Origin: Cryptomeria japonica
Lineage: Eukaryota > Streptophyta > Pinopsida > Cupressales > Cupressaceae
Length of the DNA: 64,000 bases
Assembly (NCBI RefSeq): GCF_030272615.1
Contig: NC_081408.1
Coordinates: forward strand, 766,665,330 to 766,729,329
Direction of reading: 5' to 3'
The translations under genes and the position numbers were made by a program. Of the stretch, positions 32,474 through 43,497 are shown one piece after another. The notes under the pieces were generated by a model, which saw only the letters and a list, made by a program, of their open reading frames with translations, was not told where the DNA came from and made no database searches. The stretch's first letter is position 1, and each line of letters begins with the position of its first letter.

Positions 32474-35400
32474 TTGTATACATTGCATAAGGGCCAAGAA
32501 GTAATCTGCCACATGAACAAGAGATTGATCTCTCCATGCACATATACCATCATGGAATCCAAGTGCTCCATGTGCTCAACCAAGATACCTGCAACAAGAA
32601 CAAAGTGACCACCATCTCATACATGAATGCTCCCACCCTCCATCATGCCACTGCCACTAGACATGAAGAGGCCATCCAAAGAGAAAGCCACACAACCTGT
32701 CGCAACAAATGATAAGTCCTGCACCAACTGATATCTGAACACAAACACTAATCCAAAGGTATCCAATGCAAGAGTAGCTCTTTTACATAGCTGAAACAAC
32801 ACCCATATCAAGTGCTAACACATCAACTATACATGCCTCCTAGGCATACAATCAAGTGAATAACATTTCATCAACATATGCAACCTGTAACATGCAACCA
32901 CAAATCCCAAGTGCAATACCTGCCACGTATGTACACCAAAGAACTCCCACTGCATAGGTAATGTCAATATCAGAAATGAATCCACTAAAAACACATCATA
33001 GAAGTGTAACCATGTAGTATCAAGAACATCCACATCATATGAACATCAAAACTGCAAGTACCACTCTCACACCATGTCTCCAACATTCTCCCATGTTCTC
33101 CATACCAACAAAGGAAAGAGATAAAGGAACCACCATGTCATCTCCCACATGACATATCATGAATACAAACCAATAAGCATATAGCTCCAAACAACCTCCA
33201 ACCAATGTAATGTGAATACAAACATCCAGGAAGATAACCGAAACAAAGAGAGAAACACTGCAAACCAAATTCTGTAGTATGTCCTTCTACAAACACCTCT
33301 AAATGAGTCAAGTATGATCTCCTCCATAGAACCCCAAATGAGAAGCATAACAACACCCAAAAACACCATTCAATCCCTTGGATCAAACAAACATATATAT
33401 CATGTAAACAACATGGATGTAAGCCTCCCATAACCAAGAAGATCAAACTAAATATCCATTCCCAAACCATAGGAATATGCCCAATAAACCATCTCCAAAC
33501 TAATATCAATGACTGCCACCATCATAATAATAGCTCAAATGCACAAGGAGATAACCAATGCCATACACCTCTCAAATGAATCCTCCAAAACTAACCATTA
33601 ATCCATAGCTCAAGATCCATATCTATGAAAGATAGCATAAACATAATGCACCTGAAAGGAACAATGAACTATACCTCTCAAGTAGTAAACTGCCAAGTAG
33701 ACCAAGAGTGGGGAATGAGAATGCTCACCAAGTCATCATGACTCATACTAGGAACACTCTCCTCTCAAGTCCATAAACCAGGTGAATGCTCCTTGGACTT
33801 CCTGCTGAAACCATAAACCATTCCAACATATGTCTCTAATCACAAAAGACTACTAGCATCACCAACATCCTCCAAGTATCCATGAGTACCTATATCCAAA
33901 CAATCCATGCCAAACTCCAAATGCAACATAGCATCACCATGAAGTAATCAAGCAAATGATCATGTACCCAATGCAAAGAGAACTATCAAGATCAATGTCA
34001 AAGCTCCAACCGTAGAATCAGGAACATAACATGACAACATGATCTAATCCATCTCAACCAAAGAGATAACATGCTCCATATGAATGTATCAAAATAACCA
34101 TATCATGCCAAAACTCTAAACTAGTATCAAGAGTGCACCATGACATAATATCAACCATCCAATCAAGAAAGGACAACATGTCAAATGAAAGCATAAACCA
34201 CATCTCAACCAAGGACTCCTTGAGCCCTCAAGATGCAAACATCCTCAAATATCATGAAGATCACCATCTCCTACTAGTGAACCAGCAAATGTGAAAGACC
34301 CTTCTGCAGCAACAGGATCTAAGGCATCTTTCAAACATCTGCACACTAAGAAGATCATCCACCATCCAATGGTGAATACACATCACTGCCACAAGCTCCC
34401 ACTAAACTGTGGTATCAAGCTCTCCAAAGCATCGTGATAACCATCTCCTAAATGAAGATCATCCAGGTCTACACACATACAACTGAAAAGTCAATAACAT
34501 CAAGTAAACCATGAACTCCATCTCAAGAAGATACAAAACAACCAACAAACAATCAAGATCAAATCCTACACCACCACATCACCACTGTCAAAAGCTCCCA
34601 CTAGAAGTGTAATCAAGCTATCCATGACAATATGATTAAATCATCCTCTAACCATGAGAATCAACCAAGAACAACTAACAATCAAAGAACTCAAAGTGCA
34701 CATCATGAGCTCCCTAAAAGCCAAATAAACCATGATCCTCAAACAAGAAGATAAACTGCCATATCAATTAGGAATCCAAATCAAAAGATCATCAATTAAA
34801 GCACCTGCAAATTCAACCATGTCATGCCAATGTCCCTAAACACAAGGAACAACCATGGCATCATGATCATCTCCATGAAAACAAGCATCTAACTCTCAAT
34901 GTGTCTAACCTGTCAGCATCACATAGTCAACCATGTAGGTCCCCCATCATGACTGTACCTGGTAACAACATCTTTCCTCCTCAACATGATAACAAATCAA
35001 CAAACCAATGACTAAAACAAGCCACCAAATCTGAACATGCATAAACAATGAAGGATCTATGGGCACAGACAACCCATATCCAAGTCATAGGTGAAATCCT
35101 GTAAGTAAAGACAGCTCACAAAACTGCACAACTTGTAGACCAATCAATGCAACATACATACTCAAACCAAAATTGATATCCATGTCACCAAAAGAGTAAT
35201 CAAGATACAACATCGAGTATACAATGACATCAAATCCAAATCTCCATTATATAGCATGCCATAAACTCATCATGTCACCATAGTCAAAAGAACCCATAAT
35301 CAACTCAAGTCAAAATATTAGCATATAAATCATTCCAAATCTGCCCCAAACCTGTGTCAAACTGTAGTGCTCTCCAAGAGCTTTCCATCGACTATTCGAA

Positions 35401-35920
35401 GTCCAAAATATGACTCCGTATGCTCAAGTTATGACCTCTCAAAGCCATAAAGGTACCTGTCACTTCCAGCTGACATTTCACTGTCCAAACAGCAAAATCT
35501 GGAAAAACTAATGATAAAAACATGAAGTTCGTTCAACCACCTTTCCAATGACTATAAGAAGTCGAAAAACTGACATCATATGCCCAAGTTATGCTCAATT
35601 GAAGAAAAACAACCAATTCGGCTATACAAGCAAGCTTGGACTCCAAAAGTTTTAAAAATGCCCAATATGCCATAAAAATAATTTCATCATTTTTCCCAAT
35701 GCGCCAAAAATCCATTTCAAAAACTCCTCCGGGTCGGCCCTTGGCCTAACCCCTCCAAAATAATACATGGCACATAAAATAATTACATGGCATATAAAAT
35801 AAATTACATATGGCAAATATTAAAAAATATTACAAAGTTTTAAAAACTTTATAAAAATCGAATTTCAAAAATCCGAAAATAAAATTGGGCGGATTTAAAA
35901 ATTGTTTGAAAAATGTTTTT
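32474..35920 (-). other. LARD internal non-coding region
   Basis: About 3.4 kb without recognisable protein domains. The longest frame (33138-33509, minus) is W/C/F-rich with no family features. The plus strand is A/C-rich, rich in CATG, ATCAA and CCAT words, and the motif CTCCCAC (GTGGGAG on the coding strand, as in the PPT) recurs near 32468, 32629, 32943, 33140, 34395 and 34574. Interiors like this are typical of LARD-type elements whose non-coding RNA is packaged by a helper. Confidence 0.7.
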
Positions 35921-35928
35921 TTTTTTCG

Positions 35929-36104
35929 AACCCACCGCCGTGGGTGGCCCGGTACCACTGCCGGCACCGGCAGTGTACCGCTGTACCGGCAGTGTACAGT
36001 GGCCGGTACCACTGCCGGCACTGACAACGGTACCGACAGTGGTACCATCACTGGTACCACTGCCATGCGGCAGACAGTGGGAGGGGGAGTCTGCGGACCC
36101 CCCA
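35929..36104 (-). repeat. GC-rich hairpin array in LARD leader
   Basis: In an otherwise AT-rich leader, about 175 bp are built from GGTACCACTGCCGG, CCGGCAGTGTACCG and similar words in both orientations. At least four copies each of CACTGCC/GGCAGTG and GGTACC sites give many overlapping stems. ORFs on both strands (V/P- and G/T-rich) are products of this repetition. Confidence 0.85.
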
Positions 36105-36255
36105 ACCACTTAAATTTTTTTTTTTTTTTCATTCAAAATTTCAAATCGCTTTTTCATTTTTGATTTTTTAATTTTTGATTTTTCAAAAAGCAATTCGAAA
36201 TGAAAATATTTTTGCAGGAAGATTTTAATAAAAAATATTTCGACGGAATATGCAG

Positions 36256-36273
36256 GCGGTACGGCCGTACCGT
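36256..36273 (-). promoter_or_regulatory. 16-bp GC palindrome in LARD leader
   Basis: CGGTACGGCCGTACCG at 36257-36272 is a perfect palindrome. The next outward pair could form a G-U wobble in RNA, and the one after that is G-C. It lies about 365 nt downstream of the 5' LTR in transcript sense. Retroviral genomic RNAs often use GC palindromes in the leader as dimerisation sites. A similar role here is inference. Confidence 0.5.
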
Positions 36274-36620
36274 CTAAATTTTTTTCGAACCTGGGCCAAC
36301 TTCACCGAAATAGGGCAAATTATATATCAAAATTCGTCTCTCGGCCAACCTAAATCCATCCATGAGGTCCATTTTGTGCCACGGGGACTTCTATGAAATC
36401 TCACCCCCAAAACCCTCATTCGAAGCATTTTTCAATGATGCCCTGGATTGACCAAAAATCTTCCAACCCTAAATCTGCAAACAACCCATCACAACAGCAA
36501 ATCCAAACAACATAGATCTGCAATAACAACCTGCAAAATCATACATCTTGTCTTGTCTTTTCATTCCTTCATGCATTCATGGATTCCACATAGGGTTATA
36601 AACACCATTAAAACCATATA

Positions 36621-36632
36621 GCTCTGATACCA
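36621..36632 (-). promoter_or_regulatory. LARD primer-binding site (tRNA iMet)
   Basis: TGGTATCAGAGC on the minus strand, two bases inside the 5' LTR. Confidence 0.95.
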
Positions 36633-36634
36633 CT

Positions 36635-37355
36635 TGAAAGGAAATTCGCAGCCAACTTTATGACAATTTCCACATAACCCAAATTCAGATTTTAACCAAA
36701 TCAACACATAAGATCCACATGCAAAGAATAGACAACATACTCACAAAATGTGACACAAGATATACCCTGGGAAAACCCTCATGAGGGAAAAACCCAGCCT
36801 CCAAAAGCATCATCCACCATGTATTATCAGCAATGCGTCCATTACAATACAACTATGGAAAGCCTTCAAAACCCAGCCATAACCAAGCACTCCATGTGAT
36901 CAAGCATGAATCCACACATCCCATGCCACGCTTCCTTCTTCACAAATGCTAACCTGGCTTCATATCCCAAACAACTACCCTTGTGGTACTTTTATAGAAA
37001 CAAGCAACCACAAAACCACTAAGTGGTATTACATCAAAACCATGTGCCCAAAACCATCTGACAATAAAATAATATTTTCCTTACCAACCTACCCATGACC
37101 CACATTTAATATTGGGTACTTTATCACAATTACATTCCCCAACATAAAATAACAATACCAATGTGTCAATACAACTCATCAAGTGGTTACAAGAATATCC
37201 AAAAGGATCTCTACATGTTGCACGTCCATCTAGGTGCTCCTAGGTGCAACAATACAATGATATTACAATTTAATTCTTTGTCCACCTCACACAATAATAA
37301 AACAATACAATAATAAATCTTTATTATGCAAGGTGTACAACACCATTTCCCAACA
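36635..37355 (-). repeat. LARD 5' LTR
   Basis: 721 bp, partner of 31741-32461. TSD CCCCA follows at 37356-37360. Confidence 0.95.
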
Positions 37356-38851
37356 CCCCATACATCTGAATGTACAAGCTCTAACTTCTCACTCTTCTTT
37401 TCTTTCCCAACCTTGAGAAATCTGACTCTTTTCTGTTTACCATAAACACAGTTTTCACAAAACTCTAAATCAATCTTCTTTAGTCTTGACAATAGATTTT
37501 TGGAGTGAAGGATTTTCATCCCTTTCTCACTCATGTGCCCAAGCCTATGGTGCCACATTATCGAATCCGTTCTTGCAACATTTATTGTTGTTGTCCCTGC
37601 AGTAACTTTATCTGTAGGAGCTAAGGTAGAGTAAGTGTTACCAGTACACAGATATAATGTGCCTACCTTCGCACCTTTAGCTACTACTAATGATCCTTTA
37701 GTGACCTTCCACATATTGTCTGAGAAGGTAACTATGCAACCTTCACTACCTAGTTGCCCTACAGAAATTAAATTTCTTCTTAAATTAGGAACATGTCTTA
37801 CCTCCTACAGAAACCAGTCATTACCATTCTGCAACTTGATCTTTATCTTTACTTTTCCAACAATTTGACAGGGCTCATCATCACCCAAATATACCTGTCC
37901 AAAATCACCTTGAACATAATCTAGAAAATATTTTCTATGGGGTGTAGCATGAAATGAAGGCCTAGAATCTATTACCCAGGAATCATTAACATTATCCAAA
38001 CATAAGATTAAAGCATCTTGTAAAGTATTACTTGCAATATTAGCTTCCTTACTGTCATTTTCATTTTTGTCTCTTTCTTTGTTTTTCCGAGACCAACAGT
38101 TTTTCTTTAGATGACCAGGCTTTCCGCAGTACCAGCAATCTTTCTTTCCTCTAGATTGAGAGCGTCCTTTCTTTGACTTCCCTCGTGACTTCTCATTCCC
38201 AGGGCCTTTTCCTCTTTCCTTTGATCTTCCTCTATTCTCCACATTTAAAACACTACCCGATGATGTTGAAGTCTCACCTGTGCTTTTCCTTCGCATTTCC
38301 TTGCTTAGGATAACACCAACAATATCATCAAATACCAAAGTATTTTTACCAAAGATAGAGTTACTTACAGCCATAACCAAGCTATTCCAGCTTTCTGGCA
38401 AAGAACATAAAATCAGGAGAGCCCTAACCTCTTCTGCAAAGGTAATTTTTACTGAAGACAATTGACTGGTAATTGTATTAAATTCATTTAAGTGCTCCGC
38501 TACAGATCCTCCCTCACTCATTTTCAAATTAAACAAACGCTTCATAAGAAATACCTTATTCAAAGCCGAGGGTTTCTCATACAACTTAGCCAATGTTGCC
38601 ATCAAATCTACAGTTGTTTTTGCTTCTGTTATATTGAATGCTATAGACGACGCAAGGCACAATCGAATGGATGCTAGTGCCTTTCTATCTAAAATGTCCC
38701 ACTCTTCATCTGATATTGTGGTCGGTTTCTTTGCCTTTCCTTCCAATGGCCGCCACAAATCCTTTTGATATCGGTAATCCTGCATCTGCATTTTCCATAA
38801 CTGATAATTCTGGCCTTTAAACTTTTCGACCTTGAATTTGGAATCCTCCAT
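37356..38851 (-). pseudogene. Copia-III gag, protease and integrase N-part
   Basis: ATG at 38851 opens gag (MEDSKFKVEKFKG), which runs through an RSKERGKG-type basic region to a canonical zinc knuckle, CWYCGKPGHLKKNC, near 38100. Protease follows with WVIDSRPSFHATP; the expected DSG/DTG triad reads DSR, so the active site is lost. A single in-frame TAG after NDWFL (37805) interrupts the frame, which then continues unshifted with NMWKVTKGSLVVAKG, the HHCC integrase finger (WHHRLGHMSEKG...CENCVYGK) and VHSDVWG, the first catalytic Asp. There the LARD insertion cuts it. The rest is at 29304-31740. The TAG is probably a mutated Lys codon. Confidence 0.94.
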
Positions 38852-38897
38852 TGCTCCCACTCAAATCTGAAAGTCCTGCCAATTTACAGAAAACCTC

Positions 38898-38909
38898 GCT
38901 CTGATACCA
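38898..38909 (-). promoter_or_regulatory. Copia-III primer-binding site (tRNA iMet)
   Basis: TGGTATCAGAGC on the minus strand, two bases from the 5' LTR at 38912. Confidence 0.95.
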
Positions 38910-38911
38910 AT

Positions 38912-39235
38912 TGTTAGGGTTTCAAGTAGATCCGAAGCAAATATGAACTAACAATTATATGCAGATTTAAATACAAAAGATAAAGAAATAAAACAGGACA
39001 CAGATAACACAGAGATTTAATGTGGTTCACCCAGAATGGGTTACGTCCACCATACGCAGCCGTCCAATCTTTCTTATTATCCAGTAAAAATAGTACATCA
39101 ACCTTACAATGCCTTAAACATCCCAGCCGCTTATAACATGCGTTTTTAGGGCAACAAACAAAGTCGGCCTCTTTAGGGTTTTATTACAATGTTGGTTTTT
39201 AACATACTTTGCTGATCAGTCGCCACATTTCAACA
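38912..39235 (-). repeat. Copia-III 5' LTR
   Basis: 324 bp, TGTTAGGG to TTTCAACA on the plus strand. It is about 100 bp shorter than the 3' LTR, lacking its GC-rich stretch. TSD GAAGG follows. Confidence 0.93.
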
Positions 39236-39240
39236 GAAGG

Positions 39241-39604
39241 TATATCATCTAATGCACCTAATGAAAGTGATGAACATTCAACAATTGAAATTGATATGAT
39301 TAATGCACCAAATCAAAATGATCAACATACACCAATTCAAATACATATGATGAATTCACCTAATGAATGCAATGAACATACACCATTTGAAAATGATTTG
39401 GTGAATGCACATGTTAATGAAATTGAAGAAGATATACCATTTGAATTTGATGTGATCAATGCACATAATGCACCTAATGAAAACGAAGAGCATCCACTAA
39501 TCTTAACACCTCTTAGAATAATTTGTAGAAAACCAAAGTTCGTTGGTGAGGGCCACATCCTCTGTAGTGGAAGCATAGCATATAATCCCACAACATGTAC
39601 ATGA
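39241..39604 (+). pseudogene. TE-A ORF1, 3' part with 17-residue repeats
   Basis: This continues the frame begun at 28654. After SS it encodes about four and a half imperfect tandem repeats of 17-18 residues with the pattern NAPNEnDEHTPIEiDMI. They are acidic and Asn-rich, alternate NAPN and EHTP motifs, and resemble an extended scaffold or activation-type segment. A GTTG^GTGAGG sequence at 39540-39546 is a plausible 5' splice site, and homology to TE-A copy 1 begins at the same place. Without splicing the frame ends at 39604. The function is unknown, and no homologous family is recognised. Confidence 0.5.
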
Positions 39605-39674
39605 TTGAGATGTCCCACCATCCTCATCCACGTCAGTGTCTACACCAGAACATACACCTTGGCACGTGGGGGAC

Positions 39675-42600
39675 TAGAGCAAGAGCACTTTCACAATTTT
39701 GGCTTGTTTGATCCTGATGGGATCATGAATTGAATAAAGGACTACTGTAAGAGTCAAAGTGTGTGTTTTGGGTTTCATTACGGTTTAGGTTTATCTTAGA
39801 GTTGTTTAGATAATCTTTCTCAAGTTTTCTTTCCAGTTTTGGCCCATAGTGCCTTGTAAGCCAAAAAATGGCATTATAGTGAAAATATGTTAAAAACCTT
39901 GTAACAATCCTAGAAAGGAATTGGATTAGGTGTATTTATTTATTTGACACCATCTCAAATGGTGAGGTGGAAGATATTTGTCTTGTAGGTCAAAAATGCA
40001 CTAAGAGTAAAAAATTGCTAATGTTGTCAAGCAACATTTTTGACAAAAAGTGAGAAAAGTTGTAAAATCACTCTACAAGGTAGTTATGGATGCCATAATG
40101 GTTGGAATGATTTGAGTGTGCCTATATAAGGACACTTCAAACATTGTAAATGGGTTAGTTTTTGTTTTAGCAAGAGTAAGTTAATGAAACATGACTGTTT
40201 TTCATGCTTTTTAAGCTTAATCTATTGTAATAGTCCGAACAGAGCACTATTTCCATATTTTAATTTCATTTGAGTTTGTGTCATGGTTGTATGAATTTTT
40301 TTCATTATTTGTGTTAGGGTTTTTACTGAGTTTTGGTTTATCAAACAAAATCTTTTAGTTTTTGCCAGTTCGCTGCCCTGTCAAAGGTTTGTACTCCATA
40401 ATGGATCAACTTGACTGAAAACTTCATTGGGCTCCCATGGAGGAACTTGGTCAAGTTGATGAAAGATTGTAAAGTGTAAATATCTTCTTGTTTGGCCAAG
40501 GTTATGCACAAGGAATTTGTGTGAGATCCTACTGTAGCGTCGTAAATTGTACGCACTTGCTAGGGTGGTACAATTTCACACCTAGTTTAGCACCCGCCTT
40601 AGTTCATTTTACATTTTACATTGCATTGCTCCTTTAGCACTTAATTAATCAAATTAATTAGGTCTAAGGTCCTATTTCATCATCCTCTACATCATAAAGT
40701 TGGGCCCTTTCGTTAAAGTGTGCCCTTTTCATTTTATTCCTCCAATACATCATTCAATCAAAAACCCTAATTAAGTCCTATTTTGAACTTGGGGGCTTGA
40801 TTTCGGGGTCAAAACATCTCGAAATCACCTGTAACTTCGGGATTCTCTCTAAAATCATCATATCCGACGGCCCTGAAAATTTGGTGAAAAGTTGTCGGGA
40901 CCGTGGCGCCCGGAGTGCACATGGTCCCGAACATTTTTCCCAAAATTTTAGGAGCACAATCCAATCATAAAATAAAGCTTAACCCCAAGAAATTGGCGGG
41001 AAATTCAATCTCTAGGTCGGCCAAAAGACGAAATTACGATCTAGGGTTTCCTACATAAGAACTCTCTTTCTTCATTTGAAAAGATCCGATTTTTGTTTTC
41101 AGGAACCTCATAGGCAGTGAAAGAGCAGATCTTTGAAGACTTCAACAACATTCAACATCCTTCTATCAAGCATTCATCAATTTCATTCATCCATTTAGGG
41201 CTTGGAAGACATTGAAAAACAATAGGAGATTACCGACTAAAGATTGGCTTGTACTCCTCCCTTGAGGGTTGGGTATGATTTCATGTTGTTTTCATGTCTT
41301 TGCATAAGCTTCAATATATCCTTTATTCATGCTTTAGATCACTTTGCATCTTGATTTAGAGCATTTACATTATCATTTACAAGCAATTAGGGTTTACTTT
41401 CTAGGTTGCTCTAGTTTGCTTTCTTGCATTTTAGGACCTTGCACACACACTAGGTCTGCACACACAATACATTTTACAAAACAACTTGGCTATTCGTGGA
41501 GGTGGAAATCACCGAAGCGGGGGTTTGACTAAGGCAAAACCCTATATAGTCGCCCATACCATTTTCAGATATAAGTACAGGTTTCGGGACTCGGACGACG
41601 CCGTAGGTGACAGATCCGGGAAGAGCAGGTCGAGACAACACTCCACATCTAACTGCAGAGCAAAAGACCTGGACAGGGGCACTGGGCGCCTTGGTCCTGC
41701 CAAGATAGGGGCGCTGGGCGCCCTGGTCCTTGGGACAGAGGTGCTGGGCGCCCTGGTCCTCCTGACAGATAGCATTTTTCGACATTTCCGACAGTTTTCC
41801 AGAGTGCAAAACAACAGTTTCAGGTGCAGTTTTCGGGACAAAATCAGGACAGTGGCACTCGCGCCCCCGTCCCGAACATTTTCAATCAGATTTTGACTCC
41901 GAGTACGCATCTGCATTCTTGTTTTGTCCTTGTGTTTACAGCTGTGCATTGTTTAATCTCAATTCTGCAATCTTGTTATTAGTTCATTCTTGCATTTCGG
42001 GATTAGGCCTTGAACTTGCATCATTTGATCTTCCAATTTCAACAAAGGAATAGAAATCCTAATAGGTAGCCCGTGGCTCTCTCTTTCACAAGAAGAAGTA
42101 GCCAATTATGTGATACCTCTAGGCTCTTTTGTATTCCATAATGTATGTCAAAAGGTAGGATTAGGGCATGTTAACCTAGTCTCGCTTTTTCCCCTACACA
42201 CCTACTAGGCAAGTTAAGTGGGTAACTTGGCTAGTAGATTGAAATTATGAGCAAAATGTTGTTCTCAAAGTCTATTTGAGCTAACAATGTTGGAAAAAGG
42301 TCCGCACCTTCCCTATGAGTGATTTGAAGCAAGTTGGAGCACCAAAATTTATCCATTTTGCATTATAAAGTGTCATTGTTTGTGAAGGGTAGCGAACTCC
42401 CTATTTTGGGAAATATAATGATTTTTGGCACCAAGATTGTCTTTGAAACCTTCTATGCATGAAGAATTCACCATACTTGTTCAAGGAAGAGTTAACTTGT
42501 TGTTAAAGGTTTATATATTCTATGGTGCAGGCATTTTAGAAGTTCTAACCCTCTATTGTGCAGAAATAACAGTGAAAAGTTAGAAAAATAGTGAAAATGA

Positions 42601-43478
42601 CTGTTTTTGTCATATTCTACAGCTAGTGTGCCAAGTGTTTGGAAAAATGACAAGTGCAAATTGTTTGAATAGTAATCTCCAAGGTGTGGCAAAGCCCAAT
42701 GGTCAGTTTTAGGCCTTGGTTTGAGAAGGAGTTGTGAAATCAAACATTGCAAGCATCAAAACCCTCACTAAACCCTACATTTAAGCCTAAAATGGAGGAC
42801 AATCACTAAACCTGCTTCATGGAGCCTAAGACCTAAAAAATCCTCAAGCTTAGACCTCTAAAACATCATCCAAGACAAGTTTGTTGGTGCAAATGGCCAT
42901 CATTGGGCGGGGTGAGTAAAAAGATGCCAATTAGCCCTCCACGAGCTACTAGCCTTCTTGGTCTTCAAGACTACACTTTCTAGGACCCGATTGATTTGGG
43001 CTTGTTGGAGCTTTTGAAACCTTGAGTGGAATAACTAGGAACATCAAAATAGACCCCTCCACCTTTTGGACAAAAGAAAAAACCTTTGGGATTTGCAACA
43101 AATCAAAGGGGCTTGAGTAGATGGTCAAAAACACTCAAGTACTCCAAAACTTACACATGGTCAAAGACAAAACTTTGGCCTTGCCTCATAGAACCTTTGG
43201 AGGGGTTTGCCTAGTCTTGATGCAGTAGGTATCCATGCCTAGGAAGCAGGGCATTGAAGTTAGAAGAGCATACAATCAAGGAGGAGTGAATTGAGTAAGG
43301 GTATAAGCCTTCATTAAAGGATGGATGTTGAAGAAGCAATGCATGAGATACTTAGCATTAAAACCTCAAGATGATTTTACAAAAATACATTATAGTCACA
43401 AACAAGACTCTTGTAAACCAATTGAACCATTAGACCTAATTCACCTTGTGGAGTACTTTTCTAGAATTCTCCCTATCA
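39675..43478 (+). mobile_element. 3.8 kb insertion in TE-A, probable large solo LTR
   Basis: Alignment with TE-A copy 1 shows the sequence interrupted exactly between 39674 and 43479. GGGAC is present on both sides as a 5-bp target duplication. Removing the nested solo LTR (40533-42200 plus TSD) leaves 2.13 kb with no coding frame. A TATA-like CTATATAAGG at 40121 and plant-LTR composition suggest a solo LTR in plus orientation. The ends TAGAGC and CTATCA depart from the usual TG...CA, so the first G may have mutated to A. Identity is uncertain; the insertion itself is well supported. Confidence 0.7.
40533..42200 (+). mobile_element. Gypsy-type solo LTR with GGCGCC repeats
   Basis: TGTAGCGTCG to CCCCTACACA, 1668 bp, with perfect TSD CCTAC at 40528-40532 and 42201-42205. 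Its start resembles that of the minus-strand solo LTR at 47544-48710 (TGTAGCGACC). Three copies of GCGCTGGGCGCCCTGGTCCT with one or two changes occur at 41679, 41711 and 41741. No coding region. ORFs around 41486-41949 read through these repeats and are not credible. Confidence 0.9.
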
Positions 43479-43497
43479 GGGACATATGTTGAATGGG

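Larger units (their letters stand above)
31741..37355 (-). mobile_element. Young non-autonomous LTR element (LARD-like)
   Basis: Two 721-bp LTRs differ at only six positions by eye (about 99.2% identical). The element is flanked by the perfect TSD CCCCA (31736-31740 and 37356-37360). It has a minus-strand PBS (36621-36632) and PPT (32462-32473). The 4.17 kb interior has no gag, protease, RT or integrase motif in any frame, so it fits a large retrotransposon derivative that would need proteins in trans. It sits in the integrase of Copia-III between the codons for SDVWG and PAQVSS. The leader holds a GC-rich hairpin array and a 16-bp palindrome. Confidence 0.93.
28740..39235 (-). mobile_element. 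Copia-III: LTR retrotransposon split by a younger element
   Basis: Perfect TSD GAAGG at 28735-28739 and 39236-39240. LTRs run TGTTAG to CAACA (plus strand), with a PBS and a PPT on the minus strand. Removing the nested 31741-37355 element and one TSD leaves 4.88 kb, the usual size of a full plant Copia element. The left LTR carries about 100 bp missing from the right one. The aligned LTR parts differ at about 3%. Gag and protease style (zinc knuckle CWYCGKPGHLKKNC) suggest the Tork/Tnt1-like lineage, which is tentative. It is the least damaged Copia in the window. Confidence 0.95.

Noticed and set aside
33035-33509. W/C/F-rich ORFs in the LARD interior
   Set aside because: No domain, no start context, antisense to A/C-rich repeats; composition explains them.
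35830-36163. V/P- and G/T-rich ORFs over the GC array
   Set aside because: Created by repeated GGTACC/ACTGCC words on both strands.
41486-41949. ORFs of 111-136 codons in the solo LTR
   Set aside because: They run through the GGCGCC repeats of a solo LTR, on both strands, without recognisable motifs.
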